Below, piece after piece: positions 44,829 through 54,105 of a DNA stretch of 64,000 nt. Every line of letters begins with the position of its first letter. The stretch's first letter is position 1. The stretch is taken from contig NZ_CP162487.1 in the NCBI RefSeq assembly GCF_041240605.1, positions 2,425,001-2,489,000 on the forward strand, given 5' to 3'. The position numbers and the translations under genes are program-made. The notes under the pieces are model-generated. The model had not been told where the DNA came from. It did not search any database and saw only the letters and a program-made list of their open reading frames with translations. Source of the DNA: Xanthomonas sp. DAR 80977 (lineage in GTDB: Bacteria > Pseudomonadota > Gammaproteobacteria > Xanthomonadales > Xanthomonadaceae).

Positions 44829-45815
44829 ATGCACGATCTCAACGACCTGTACTACTTCGCGATGGTGGTCGACCACGGCGGTTTCGCCGCGGCCGAGCGT
44901 GCCCTGGGCATCCCCAAGTCGCGCCTGAGCCGCCGCATCAGCCAACTGGAAACCGACCTGGGCGTGCGCCTGCTGCAGCGCTCCACGCGCCGCTTCGCGG
45001 TCACCGACCTGGGCATGAGCGTGCATCGCCACGCGCAGACGATGCTGGCCGAGGCGCAGGCGGCGCGCGAGGTGGTGGACCGGCTCAGCGCCGAGCCGCG
45101 CGGCCTGGTACGGGTCAGCGTGCCGGTGTCGCTGGCGCAGATGCAATTGCCCAAGCTGCTGCCGATGTTCCTCGACCAGTACCCCAAGGTGCGCTTGCAG
45201 TTGAACATCAGCAACCGCCGCGTGGACATCATCAACGAAGGCTACGACGTCGCGCTGCGCGTGCGCTCGCGCCTGGACGACGACGGCAGCCTGGTGATGC
45301 GCAGCTTCGGCCAGGTGCAGGAACTGCTGGTCGCCAGCCCGAAGTACCTCGACCGTGCCGGCCGTCCCAAGGATCCGGAAGAACTGACCTCGCACGTGAC
45401 CCTGAGCATCAGCGAGGACGAGGCGCGGCAACGCTGGGAACTGCACGGACCGGCCGGCGAAGTACGCCGCGTCGACCTGCAGCCGCGCGTGGCCGGCTTC
45501 GATTTCCCGCTGCTGCAGTCGATGGTCAAGGACGGCTTCGGCATCACCCTGCTGCCGGAGACGGTCTGCGCCGACGCCGTGCGCAACGGCGAACTGGAAG
45601 TGGTGCTGCCGGAATGGTCGCTGCCGCAGGGCATCTGCCACGCCGTGTTCGCTTCGCGCCGCGGCCTGCTGCCGGCGGTGCGGGTGTTCATCGACTTCCT
45701 CGCCGAGCACCTGCCGCGCCAGATCGAGGCCTCGCGCCTGGACTGCAGCGGCTGCCCGGAGCGGATCAAGGTCAAGCACTCGACCCTGGGCGCGATGGCG
45801 GTCGAGGCCGGCTGA
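44829..45815 (+). CDS. LysR-family transcriptional regulator
   Basis: A 328-residue regulator with an N-terminal winged helix-turn-helix (DLYYFAMVVDHGGFAAAERALG, then PKSRLSRRISQLE, about 5-45) and a substrate-binding domain (about 92-295). It resembles the CrgA/AaeR-like group in length. The C-terminal 25 residues contain CSGCPERIKVKHST, including a Cys-x2-Cys-like pair. No divergent target gene lies next to it, which is unusual for the family. Confidence 0.93.
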   Translation: MHDLNDLYYFAMVVDHGGFAAAERALGIPKSRLSRRISQLETDLGVRLLQRSTRRFAVTDLGMSVHRHAQTMLAEAQAAREVVDRLSAEPRGLVRVSVPVSLAQMQLPKLLPMFLDQYPKVRLQLNISNRRVDIINEGYDVALRVRSRLDDDGSLVMRSFGQVQELLVASPKYLDRAGRPKDPEELTSHVTLSISEDEARQRWELHGPAGEVRRVDLQPRVAGFDFPLLQSMVKDGFGITLLPETVCADAVRNGELEVVLPEWSLPQGICHAVFASRRGLLPAVRVFIDFLAEHLPRQIEASRLDCSGCPERIKVKHSTLGAMAVEAG

Positions 45816-45943
45816 GCAAAACCCGCGCGGCCGTGCGAAAATGCGCGGCCGCAGCGCCACCGCCGACGCTGCGCGATGCCCTGACAGTTGCAAGCGCGTG
45901 CCAGGCAATCTGGCGTGAAGCGTGAAGCGGTGTGGTCGCAATC

Positions 45944-46033
45944 GGAGAGATGGCCGAGCGGTTTAAGGCACCGGTCTTGAAAACCGGCGAAGGGTCAAAC
46001 CTTCCGTGGGTTCGAATCCCACTCTCTCCGCCA
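45944..46033 (+). tRNA. tRNA-Ser (anticodon TGA)
   Basis: A 90-base tRNA with acceptor GGAGAGA paired with TCTCTCC. It has a D arm with GCGG, an anticodon arm GGTCTTGAAAACC (TGA), and a long variable arm typical of serine tRNAs (AAGGGTCAAACCTTCC). The T arm is GTGGGTTCGAATCCCAC, followed by GCCA. It is intact and CCA-encoded. Confidence 0.97.
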
Positions 46034-46042
46034 ATCCATAAG

Positions 46043-46070
46043 AAAAACCTCGCAATTGCGGTTTTTTTTG
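46043..46070 (+). terminator. Terminator after tRNA-Ser
   Basis: AAAAACCTCGCAATTGCGGT, then a run of T, folds as a stem on CGCAATTGCG with A-T flanks. It lies 10 bases after the tRNA and is a plausible intrinsic terminator. Confidence 0.75.
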
Positions 46071-46373
46071 CATTAATGTCGCGGGCTATCCACCCAGCTA
46101 CCCGACCAGCCATGCCGTTCGATTTTGGGCGATCTGTCGGGCCACCCAGCGCTGCACCGCTAAAAAGCCCATGGCGGTGGGTGGCCGACGCGGATCGGCA
46201 TGGGAGGAACACGTGGCCCAGAAGATCGACTCGGCGTCCGCCGCCGAGACCGCCGAGGCCATGTACTCGTTCCGCTTAGTGGCCGTGCAGCGCGACGGCA
46301 GTGGCTGGCTGGGAAGGTCGAAATGTTCTCTTGCGCCCCGATCAACTCGCATTGCGTGAGACACACGGCCGCT
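46071..46373. other. Intergenic stretch downstream of tRNA-Ser
   Basis: Overlapping frames on both strands exist here (for instance a 62-residue frame at 46171-46359 containing AQKIDSASAAETAEAMYSF). None has a good ribosome site or a recognised domain. It may be relic coding DNA of a former insertion at the tRNA. Confidence 0.4.
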
Positions 46374-46955
46374 TCAGGGCTTCGACGCAGATGCGTCGTC
46401 ACTGAGGACCTGCTTCAAGCCGTCCTCCGCAATGCGAAACGCGGTCGCGGCAAGGGCACATACCTTCTGCATCCCTTCGATGGCGATACGCTCGGATTCC
46501 GGCGTTCCCGGGGCATCTGGTACAAATCCTGCGACATTCCGAAGTTGGGCTGCCAGGCCAATACCCATGCTCAAATGTTTCGAGATCCTTGGCTCAAGGA
46601 CGAACAGCCTCGAAAAGTGAGCTTCGATGGTGGGTGTTCTCTCGCGTCGGAACATCTGTAGATACGTTCGCCTGTCATCGGCGGAGGCTGACAGGCGATC
46701 CGGGAAATCTGGTGAGCTCAACTGGTCCGCCATGGCCGTGTAGTTTCGCGCGGCTGCGGCCACCTCGTGAAAAAGGTAGTAGCTGAGCAGCCGACCCTCC
46801 TCGGCGCGTAAGAAGACTTCGTTCCGATGGGCGGCTTCGGAAGTTCGATTAGCAGCTACGCTGAGCCGCCAGACCGAGAAGCCGACGAGAACAGCTACTA
46901 CGACTGAGGCCCAATCGGCTGTATTGCCGTGGTCGAGTGCGAGGGGGCAGAACAT
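46374..46955 (-). CDS. Orphan single-pass membrane protein, unknown
   Basis: A 193-residue protein with an excellent ribosome site (GGAAGGAAG about 6 bases before ATG 46955). One transmembrane helix (about 14-33, DWASVVVAVLVGFSVW) is followed by a long helical cytosolic domain (NRTSEAAHRNEVFLRAEEGR, LSYYLFHEVAAAARNYTAMA). Its base composition is less GC-skewed at third positions than its neighbours, fitting recent acquisition. I recognise no family. It lies alone between tRNA-Ser and the response regulator. Confidence 0.7.
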   Translation of the reverse strand: MFCPLALDHGNTADWASVVVAVLVGFSVWRLSVAANRTSEAAHRNEVFLRAEEGRLLSYYLFHEVAAAARNYTAMADQLSSPDFPDRLSASADDRRTYLQMFRRERTPTIEAHFSRLFVLEPRISKHLSMGIGLAAQLRNVAGFVPDAPGTPESERIAIEGMQKVCALAATAFRIAEDGLKQVLSDDASASKP

Positions 46956-47888
46956 GCTGGCTTCCTTCCGTGGCCCAATTCAGAGTTAGACATTGCCACA
47001 GGATACGGCTGCGGAGCACCTAGCCAGAGGGCGCGCGATCGCAAATGCGGGGCGCAACCAGATAGGCGAATTGCCCGGGCCGGTGTGGGCGGCGGTCACG
47101 CGCGCGGCGTTCGATGCGCTGTGTGGCGCTGCGTCGCTGCCGGAATCTACGGTGAGGTGTAGGGACATCCGCTAACCACAAACCGCTACCGGCAGGAGAA
47201 GGTGCAGCAAGCGCTGAAGCGGATCGACTACCGCGTTGGCGTCTGCCGCTGGGCTATATGAGGAACGGCATGAATCGTCCAGCAGTTGCAATACGTTATG
47301 GAAGAAATGGCGGAGGGGGCAGCGCGACCATCCCGCCGCGGTGCCCGCTGCCGCCAGGAAGCCAAGTACAAAAGCGGTCGGCAAAAAAGCGACGGGCCTG
47401 CTGGCGCAGCTGAAAGGAACAAGGCACAAAGGGTAACTGGAGAAAGGATGTAGCGCAGCGCCCGCCGAGCGTCCCGAACGCGACAGTGCTGCTGATGCTC
47501 GCGAGAACGCTAGCCGTAGCGCCCGACATCCAGTGGGAAAAATCCCGATCGGCATGCCGCGCGATTGCGCCGAATGAGGTCAGGAAAATCTGACCCGATA
47601 TCAGGCTTTGCCCTGATAACGTTGTCGCCGGCCGGCCGCGATACTGCACCTGCCTGACGCAGGTACCGCCGCGCTTTCCTAGAGGAGCGAACAGGCTGGT
47701 CTCTCGCCCTGCGTGCCGAGCCTTGAGTAAGCCCGGCGTGGTGTTTTTTTCGGCATGATGAAAGCGCAACACGCCCAGCTGAGCGTGCTGTGAAATCTGG
47801 ACGATTTTGTCTACAAATTCCGGTTGCCCTGAACAATTCACGCCGCTAGTCTGACTATGCGGCGTTCGCTGCGTTGGGGTTATACGAG
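46956..47888. other. Gene-poor region with lower GC, possibly decayed accessory DNA
   Basis: No open frame here has a credible start plus a recognised domain. The most coding-like pieces are a 60-residue frame at 46993-47175 and a Lys-rich one at 47236-47436 (KPSTKAVGKKATGLLAQLKG). Several A/T-rich runs appear (CAAAAAAGC near 47382, GGTGTTTTTTTCGG near 47740). Small hairpins are GGTCAGGAAAATCTGACC (47577-47594) and ATCAGGCTTTGCCCTGAT (about 47600-47617). The right end must contain the response-regulator promoter. Confidence 0.5.
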
Positions 47889-48536
47889 ATGGCCATTAGA
47901 GTTTTTTTGGTCGACGATCACGCTCTTGTCCGTACCGGCATGAAGCTGATCCTTTCGAATCAGACCGATATCGAGATCGTCGGTGAGGCCGAGAGCGGCG
48001 AGGCCGCGATGCCGCAGATCCGCCAGCTGAAGCCGGACATCGTGCTCTGCGATCTGCATATGCCAGGCGTCAGCGGGCTCGAGGTCACCGAGCGCATCGT
48101 CAAGGGCGACCACGGCACCAAGGTCATCATCGTGTCGGTGCTGGAAGACGGCCCGCTGCCCAAGCGCCTGCTCGAGGCCGGTGCGTCCGGCTACGTGGGC
48201 AAGGCGGGCGATGCGCAGGAACTGCTGCGCGCGGTGCGCGACGTGGCGATGGGCAAGCGCTACCTCGGCGCCAACATCGCGCAGAACCTGGCCCTGGCCA
48301 ACCTGGAAGGCGGCGGTTCGCCGTTCGATGCGCTGTCCCCGCGCGAACTGGAAGTCGCGCTGCTGCTGACCCGCGGGCTGCGCCAGGAAGACATCGCCAA
48401 GCGCCTGAGCCTCAGCGCCAAGACGGTCAACACGCACAAGGCGCGGTTGTTCGAGAAGGTCGGCATCCACGACAACATCGCACTGGCGCGGCTGGCGACG
48501 CAGTACGGCCTGCTGGATCCGGCGCATCCGCTGTAA
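47889..48536 (+). CDS. gacA: Response regulator of the GacA/UvrY type
   Basis: A 215-residue two-component regulator. The receiver domain has acidic pocket Asp9/Asp10 (FLVDDHALVRTG), phosphoacceptor Asp55 (VLCDLHMPG) and a conserved Lys in VGKAGD. The LuxR-type helix-turn-helix (about 145-205) contains LSPRELEVALLLTRG and LSLSAKTVNTHKARLFEKVGI. It closely follows the E. coli UvrY layout, including SPFDALSPREL. Family members control RsmA/CsrA via small RNAs, partnered by a GacS/BarA kinase not encoded here. ATG 47889 is preferred over TTG 47874. Confidence 0.9.
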   Translation: MAIRVFLVDDHALVRTGMKLILSNQTDIEIVGEAESGEAAMPQIRQLKPDIVLCDLHMPGVSGLEVTERIVKGDHGTKVIIVSVLEDGPLPKRLLEAGASGYVGKAGDAQELLRAVRDVAMGKRYLGANIAQNLALANLEGGGSPFDALSPRELEVALLLTRGLRQEDIAKRLSLSAKTVNTHKARLFEKVGIHDNIALARLATQYGLLDPAHPL

Positions 48537-48570
48537 GCCGGCCTGTCGTACCTGCGTGATGCGAAAAAAA

Positions 48571-48597
48571 GCGACCTGACCGGTCGCTTTTTTTTTT
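48571..48597 (+). terminator. Intrinsic terminator after the response regulator
   Basis: GCGACC (48571-48576), loop TGACC, GGTCGC (48582-48587) and then ten T residues. An A-run precedes the stem, so it could work in both directions. Confidence 0.9.
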
Positions 48598-49040
48598 GTC
48601 TGCATGCATCATGCCCGGCGATGATCGCTGGGGCGACTATGGCGAGAGTTCAGTCACTGCGGGCATTCCTGGTAGAACCTGTCGCGACTGAAGTCGCTCC
48701 CACACAAAGCGTCGTGGCGACCAAGCGACCGAAAGACCTTATGCCCAGGCAGCCAGGCAGCTTTTCGGCAGACGCTGCGACATCCCGACCTGCGAAGCGC
48801 TACGACGGTGTAGGGCGGTGGAGCAGGTCGCTCGCGAACATTTCCGTTTCGATCCGCGAGGGTGCAGTGGCTAGGTGTTTCGCAGCCATCGTGACGCGCG
48901 CTGCTTCCACGATATGCCGCTGAAACCGGGCAGGACACGCGCCTGTTCCACGAAGCGATTCGGCGAAGATTCCCGCAAAGGCGCGGGTGCCGGACCGCGC
49001 CAGAATCGCGTGGCAGAACAGAGGCGCGATTCACGTACAG
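48598..49040. other. Intergenic region between the response regulator and rne
   Basis: About 440 bases without a recognised gene. It holds a half copy of the GACTGAAGTCGCTCCCACA palindrome at 48678-48705. A few open frames (for example 48621-48923) look spurious. Confidence 0.5.
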
Positions 49041-49068
49041 AAAAAAAGCGGCCCGAAGGCCGCTTTTT
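49041..49068 (-). terminator. Terminator of rne, possibly bidirectional
   Basis: AGCGGCC (49047-49053), loop CGAA and GGCCGCT (49058-49064) form the stem. It is flanked by A7 on the left and T5 on the right, giving a U-run for the leftward rne transcript, 26 bases after its stop. Confidence 0.88.
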
Positions 49069-49093
49069 GTTTGCTGCGAAGAACGGGCGCCGA

Positions 49094-52000
49094 TCAGCTG
49101 GCGCGTTCCTTGTGCTCCTTGTCGTCGTCGCTTTCGCTGTCGCCGGCCCTGCTGTGCGGCTGGTGCTGGGCGACGCTGACCGGCGCGTCCGCCGGAGCGG
49201 CAGACGGCGCATCGAACAGGCCGTTGCCAGCCGCAGCGGCAGGTGCCGGTTCGGCATCGCCGACGTGGCGGTTTTCGGCGCTGTCCGACACCGGAGCAGC
49301 AGCGACCGGCGCGTGTACCGGCGTCGGTTCGACCGCCGCGGCCGGCGCTTCCTCATGGAACACGTCCAGCAGCGTGGTCTGCACCGGCACGTAGGCCGGC
49401 TTGCTGGGCGCTTCTTCCTCGGCGAGCGGTTGCGGCGTCGGCGCGGCGTCCTGCTGCGGCTCGGCGACCACCGTGGCTGCCGTTGCCGGTTCCTCGGCTG
49501 GCGCGACCGGTGCCACGGCGGCTTCCGGTTCCGCAGCGGGCTTCGCCGCAACGACCGGGGCGGGCCGTTCGACGATCGGCGTCGACGCCGGCTGCAGCGC
49601 CGCTTCGATCGCCGCCGGCGGCGTGTCGGACGCGACCGGTTCGGCGACGAACGCCGGCGCAGATTCCGCTGCAGGCGCTTCCGCTGCAGGCGCCGCTTCG
49701 GGACGCGAGACCGGCACTTCGCTGGCGGAAGGCAATGGCGCCGCCGTCACCGGCGTCGCTGCCGCCGTGGGTGCCACTGCCGCAGGTGCCACTTCCGCCG
49801 GTGCAGCCTCGGCCTGTACCGGCTCGGCAACTGCCGGTTCGGCAACGGCGGGAGCCGTTGCGATCGTCGCCACCGCGGCTGCGGCGACCGGCGCGGACTG
49901 CGCCGGGGCAGCGTCGGCGTTTGCCTCGGCTTCCTGCGCTGCAACGGCAGCGACCGGCGCCTGCGCCGCGGCAGGATGCTCCTGTCGCGGCCGCGGCTCG
50001 CGCTTTTCCCGCGGTGTACGCGGCGCCTGCTGCGGCTTGGCCTCGGCGGCTTCGCCGGGGGCGGTGTCGTCGTCGAAGTCGAACTCCGGCTGGTTGCGGC
50101 TCGGCGCCGGCGCGGTTTCGCCGTCGCTGTCGCTGTCGCCGGCATCCAGTTCGTTGTCGTCGAACGCCGCGCCCTCGCTGCCGCTGCCGGCTTCGCCATT
50201 GCCGCGACGGCGGCGGCGGCCGCCACGACGGCCACGACGGCGGCGGCCACCGGCCTCGCCATTGGCGTCGTCGGCGTCGCCGTTCTCGCCGGCCGGGACC
50301 GCCTGCGCGGTTTCCGCGGCACTCTCGCGTTCATCGACGCTCGCCGGTGCCACGTTCGACTGCGGCGCGGCCGCTGCCGGCGTGGCGGTGTTGACCTCGC
50401 TGACCGGTGCGTCGCTGCTCAGCGCGGCGGCACCACCGGCCACGGCGGCGGCCGCGATCGTGGTGGCGTCCTGCGTTGCAGCGGCGGGAGCGGCGGCGAC
50501 GGGCTTGGCCGCGACCTCGTCCTGGCGCGGCTGGCGCTGCGGCTTGTCGCCCTGCAGCGCGGCCGATGCCGGCTCCTGCTGCGGCCGGGGCTGCCGCGGC
50601 GGGTTCTGCGGCTGCTGTTGCTTCGGCGCCTTCGGCTGCTGCGGCGGGTTCTGCTGCGGCTTGGCCTGCTGCGGCGCCTGTTCGTTGCGCGGCGGCTTGG
50701 CCGCCAGGTTCTGCTGGCCGCCTTGCGCATTGCCGCCGCCGTTGCCCGGACGCCGCTCGTCGCGACGCACGTTGCCGCCGTTGCCGCGCGCGGCATTGCC
50801 GCCCTGGCCGCCGTTGCGGTTGCCGCCATCGCGACGCGCGTTGCGGTCGCCGCGGTCGTTGCGGTTGCGGTTGCCGTCGTGGGCGCGCTGGCGCTGCGCC
50901 GGCTCGCTCGCGGCCGGCGCCGGCGCCGGGCTTTCGCCGGCACCGAAGATCCGCTTCAGCCAGCCGACCACGCCGGTGGCCGGAGCCGCGACCGGAGCGG
51001 GCGCCGGGGCCTGGACCTGCACGGGCGCGGCGACCGGTTCGGGCGCCTCGACCACTTCGCGCACCGGGGCCGGCTGCGAGTGCTTCACATTGGTCACCGC
51101 GGGCGCCGGAATGTTCAGCTGCGCCTTGGTCAGCGCATGCACCGGCAGCTTGCGCGGGGTGTTGCGCTGGTAGCTGGGCTTGGCGCTTTCCTCGCCGAGC
51201 TCGTTCTCGCGCAGGCGGGTCACTTCGTAGTGCGGGGTGTGCAACTGCTCGTCGGCGACGATGACGATCGGCGCGTCGTGGCGCTTCTCGATCTCGCTGA
51301 GCGCGCGGCGCTTCTCGTTGAGCAGGTAGTTGGCGATCTCCACCGGGGCCTGCACCAGCACCTGTCCGGTGTTCTCCTTCATCGCGTGCTCTTCGGCGAC
51401 GCGGATGATCGACAGCGACATCGACTCGACGCTGCGCATGCGGCCATGGCCGTCGCAGCGCGGGCATACGATCTGGCTGGACTCGCCCAGCGACGGACGC
51501 AGGCGCTGGCGGCTCATCTCGAGCAGGCCGAAGCGCGAGATGCGGCCGATCTGCACCCGCGCGCGGTCGTACTTGAGCGCGTTCTGCAGGCGGTTCTCGA
51601 CTTCGCGCTGGTGCTTGTTGGAGGCCATGTCGATGAAGTCGATGACCACCAGGCCGCCGAGGTCGCGCAGGCGCAGCTGGCGCGCGACCTCTTCGGCCGC
51701 CTCCAGGTTGGTCTGGAACGCGGTGTCCTCGATGTCGCTGCCCTTGGTCGCGCGCGAGGAGTTGACGTCCACCGCGGTCAGCGCCTCGGTCTGGTCGACC
51801 ACGATCGAGCCGCCGGACGGCAGGCGCACGCTGCGCTCGTAGGCCGCCTCGATCTGCGATTCGATCTGGAAGCGGTTGAACAGCGGGATGTCGTCGGTGT
51901 AGTGCTTGAGCTTGCGCAGGCTCTGCGGCATCACCTGCTGCATGAACTCCTGGGCATCGCCGTACATCTCGACGGTATCGACCAGGATCTCGCCGATGTC

Positions 52001-52669
52001 GGCGCGCAGGTAGTCGCGCAGGGCGCGGATGATCAGCCGCGATTCCTGGTAGATCAGGAACGGCGCCGGCTTGGCCAGCGCGGCCTCGGCGATCGACTTC
52101 CACACCTGCAGCAGGTAGTCCAGGTCCCACTGCAGCTCTTCGGCGTCGCGGCCGACGCCGGCGGTGCGGATGATCACGCCCATGTCGTCGGGGATGTTCA
52201 GCTTGTCCAGCGCTTCCTTCAGCGCGGCGCGGTCCTCGCCCTCGATCCGGCGCGAGACGCCGCCGGCGCTGGGCGAGTTCGGCATCAGCACCATGTAGCG
52301 GCCGGCCAGCGAGATGAACGTGGTCAGCGCGGCGCCCTTGTTGCCGCGTTCTTCCTTGTCCACCTGGACCACCACTTCCTGGCCCTCGCGCAGCAGCTCG
52401 CGGATCGTCGCCTTGTTGTGGTCGACGCCGGCCTGGAAGTAATCGCGGGAGATTTCCTTCAGCGGCAGGAAGCCGTGGCGCTCGCCGCCGTATTCGACGA
52501 AGGCCGCTTCGAGCGAGGGTTCGAGCCGGGTGATGCGGCCCTTGTAGATATTGGACTTCTTCTGTTCCTTGGACGGCTGCTCGATGTCGATGTCGTACAG
52601 GGTCTGGCCGTCCACGATGGCCACACGCAGCTCTTCCGCCTGCGTGGCGTTGATCAGCATTCGCTTCAT
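49094..52669 (-). CDS. rne: Ribonuclease E
   Basis: This 1,191-residue endoribonuclease starts the decay of most mRNAs and processes rRNA. The catalytic half (about 1-510) has an S1 domain (about 38-120). Magnesium-binding Asp301 ([13 protein letters not shown]) and Asp344 (VVIDFIDMA) are present, as is the zinc-link CPRCDG (Cys402, Cys405). The C-terminal half is a disordered scaffold: an Arg-rich [15 protein letters not shown] patch (about 795-815), asparagine/glycine runs and long Ala/Pro/Val repeats. Divergent from rluC across a 394-base gap, as in E. coli. Confidence 0.97.
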   Translation of the reverse strand: MKRMLINATQAEELRVAIVDGQTLYDIDIEQPSKEQKKSNIYKGRITRLEPSLEAAFVEYGGERHGFLPLKEISRDYFQAGVDHNKATIRELLREGQEVVVQVDKEERGNKGAALTTFISLAGRYMVLMPNSPSAGGVSRRIEGEDRAALKEALDKLNIPDDMGVIIRTAGVGRDAEELQWDLDYLLQVWKSIAEAALAKPAPFLIYQESRLIIRALRDYLRADIGEILVDTVEMYGDAQEFMQQVMPQSLRKLKHYTDDIPLFNRFQIESQIEAAYERSVRLPSGGSIVVDQTEALTAVDVNSSRATKGSDIEDTAFQTNLEAAEEVARQLRLRDLGGLVVIDFIDMASNKHQREVENRLQNALKYDRARVQIGRISRFGLLEMSRQRLRPSLGESSQIVCPRCDGHGRMRSVESMSLSIIRVAEEHAMKENTGQVLVQAPVEIANYLLNEKRRALSEIEKRHDAPIVIVADEQLHTPHYEVTRLRENELGEESAKPSYQRNTPRKLPVHALTKAQLNIPAPAVTNVKHSQPAPVREVVEAPEPVAAPVQVQAPAPAPVAAPATGVVGWLKRIFGAGESPAPAPAASEPAQRQRAHDGNRNRNDRGDRNARRDGGNRNGGQGGNAARGNGGNVRRDERRPGNGGGNAQGGQQNLAAKPPRNEQAPQQAKPQQNPPQQPKAPKQQQPQNPPRQPRPQQEPASAALQGDKPQRQPRQDEVAAKPVAAAPAAATQDATTIAAAAVAGGAAALSSDAPVSEVNTATPAAAAPQSNVAPASVDERESAAETAQAVPAGENGDADDANGEAGGRRRRGRRGGRRRRRGNGEAGSGSEGAAFDDNELDAGDSDSDGETAPAPSRNQPEFDFDDDTAPGEAAEAKPQQAPRTPREKREPRPRQEHPAAAQAPVAAVAAQEAEANADAAPAQSAPVAAAAVATIATAPAVAEPAVAEPVQAEAAPAEVAPAAVAPTAAATPVTAAPLPSASEVPVSRPEAAPAAEAPAAESAPAFVAEPVASDTPPAAIEAALQPASTPIVERPAPVVAAKPAAEPEAAVAPVAPAEEPATAATVVAEPQQDAAPTPQPLAEEEAPSKPAYVPVQTTLLDVFHEEAPAAAVEPTPVHAPVAAAPVSDSAENRHVGDAEPAPAAAAGNGLFDAPSAAPADAPVSVAQHQPHSRAGDSESDDDKEHKERAS

Positions 52670-53063
52670 TGTTGCGTTCCTCGCGCTGCTACCGCGCGGA
52701 ACGCCATGGGGTTTCGCTTCTGGTCACGCTTCGCCGCCCATCGCGCAGGCGCGGGGTGGGCGGCTTGGGTTTCCAGCGCTACGACACCACGGCGAGCCGC
52801 GGGAGCGCTTCTTTCTTTTAGGTGGTTCAGGACCGGCGGCGACTCCAGCCAGGCTGGGCGCCGCACGGGGCATGTTCAGCGCGGACGCTTGTGGCATCCG
52901 GCGATGGCCGGGTAGGCCGGTGAGCCGCTAACATGGCCGCCCCGGGGGCGGTGGTCGCGCACTGTGCCGGAATCGTCGCAAGCCGGGCTTCTGGCCCTGC
53001 GCTAACTTCCAACGAAATCAAACCCTTATCTCGCCCCCCGAGTGTAACAGAATAAACTGCCTG
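52670..53063. promoter_or_regulatory. Long divergent rne/rluC promoter region
   Basis: 394 bases separate the start codons. In E. coli the rne leader is about as long and is used by RNase E to control its own mRNA. A similar leader is possible here but not proven. I see no clear hairpin consensus by eye. AT-rich sequence near 53010-53060 (TAACAGAATAAAC) fits the rluC promoter. Confidence 0.5.
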
Positions 53064-54056
53064 ATGACTTCCCCCCCGATCCCTCCCAAGCCGCGCGACG
53101 TCGCGACCAGCGCGGTGCGCATTCTCAAGGTCCCGGAAGACAGGGCTGGACAGCGTGTAGACAATTTCCTGCTCGGCCAGCTCAAGGGCGCGCCGCGCAG
53201 CCTGATCTACAAGCTGATGCGCAGCGGCCAGGTCCGGGTCAACGGCGGCCGCACCAAGGCCGAGCGCAAGCTGGAGGCCGGCGACGAGGTGCGCATCCCG
53301 CCGGTGCGGCTGAACGAGGAGGGCGAGAAGACCGCGCCGCCGGACGCGTTCATGGCCCGGCTGGAGGCGGCCATCGTCTATGAGGACGCGCGGCTGCTGG
53401 CGCTGAACAAGCCCTCAGGGGTCGCCAGTCACGGCGGCAGCGGGATCAGCTTCGGCGCGATCGAGACCCTGCGCGCCTTGCGCCCGAACCAGACGCTGGA
53501 ACTGGTGCACCGGCTCGACCGCGACACCTCCGGGTTGCTGATCGTGGCCAAGAAGCGCTCGGCGCTGACCGAGATGCAGGCGCTGATGCGCGAGGACGAC
53601 CGGGTCGAGGGCCGCGGCATCAGCAAGCGCTACCTGACCCTGCTGGTCGGGCGCATGCCCGACGGGGTGATGAGCGTGGACGCGCCGCTGCACATCGGCC
53701 TGCGCCAGGGCGGCGAGCGCCACGTGCAGGTGAACGCGGCCGGCAAGGAATCGCTGAGCCATTTCCGGGTGCTGGAACGGCGCGGCGGGCATTCCTATTG
53801 CGAGGTGCGGATCGAGACCGGCCGCACCCACCAGATCCGCGTGCATGCCCAGCACCTGGGCCATCCGGTCGCCGGCGACGACAAGTACGGCGATCCGGCG
53901 GTCAACAAGCGCCTGCGCGAACAGATCGGGCTCAAGCGTCTGTTCCTGCATGCCGCGTCGCTGGAATTCACCCTCGACGGCGGCAAGACCCCGTATCTAT
54001 TGAATGCGCCGCTGGCCGACGAGCTGGCCGAGGCGTTGAACCGCCTGGGCGGCTGA
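53064..54056 (+). CDS. rluC: 23S rRNA pseudouridine synthase RluC
   Basis: A 330-residue RluA-family enzyme. An S4 RNA-binding domain (about 30-82, QRVDNFLLGQLKGAPRSLIY) precedes the catalytic domain with HRLDRDTSGLLIVAK (catalytic Asp152) and the tail motif GRTHQIRVHAQHLGHPVAGDDKYGD. It modifies three uridines in 23S rRNA near the peptidyl-transferase centre (by analogy with E. coli RluC). Divergence from rne is the conserved arrangement and favours RluC over RluD. Confidence 0.95.
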   Translation: MTSPPIPPKPRDVATSAVRILKVPEDRAGQRVDNFLLGQLKGAPRSLIYKLMRSGQVRVNGGRTKAERKLEAGDEVRIPPVRLNEEGEKTAPPDAFMARLEAAIVYEDARLLALNKPSGVASHGGSGISFGAIETLRALRPNQTLELVHRLDRDTSGLLIVAKKRSALTEMQALMREDDRVEGRGISKRYLTLLVGRMPDGVMSVDAPLHIGLRQGGERHVQVNAAGKESLSHFRVLERRGGHSYCEVRIETGRTHQIRVHAQHLGHPVAGDDKYGDPAVNKRLREQIGLKRLFLHAASLEFTLDGGKTPYLLNAPLADELAEALNRLGG

Positions 54057-54105
54057 CCCAGGCGCCGGCCGGACGACCCGCTGCGGATCGCCCGGCCGGC
54101 GAGAT

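Noticed and set aside
47172-47555. 127-residue minus-strand open frame
   Set aside because: No ribosome site and an unlikely composition; part of the decayed region.
48875-52915. 1,346-residue plus-strand open frame
   Set aside because: Antisense of rne, Arg/Gly/Val-rich and without motif; rne has secure catalytic residues on the other strand.
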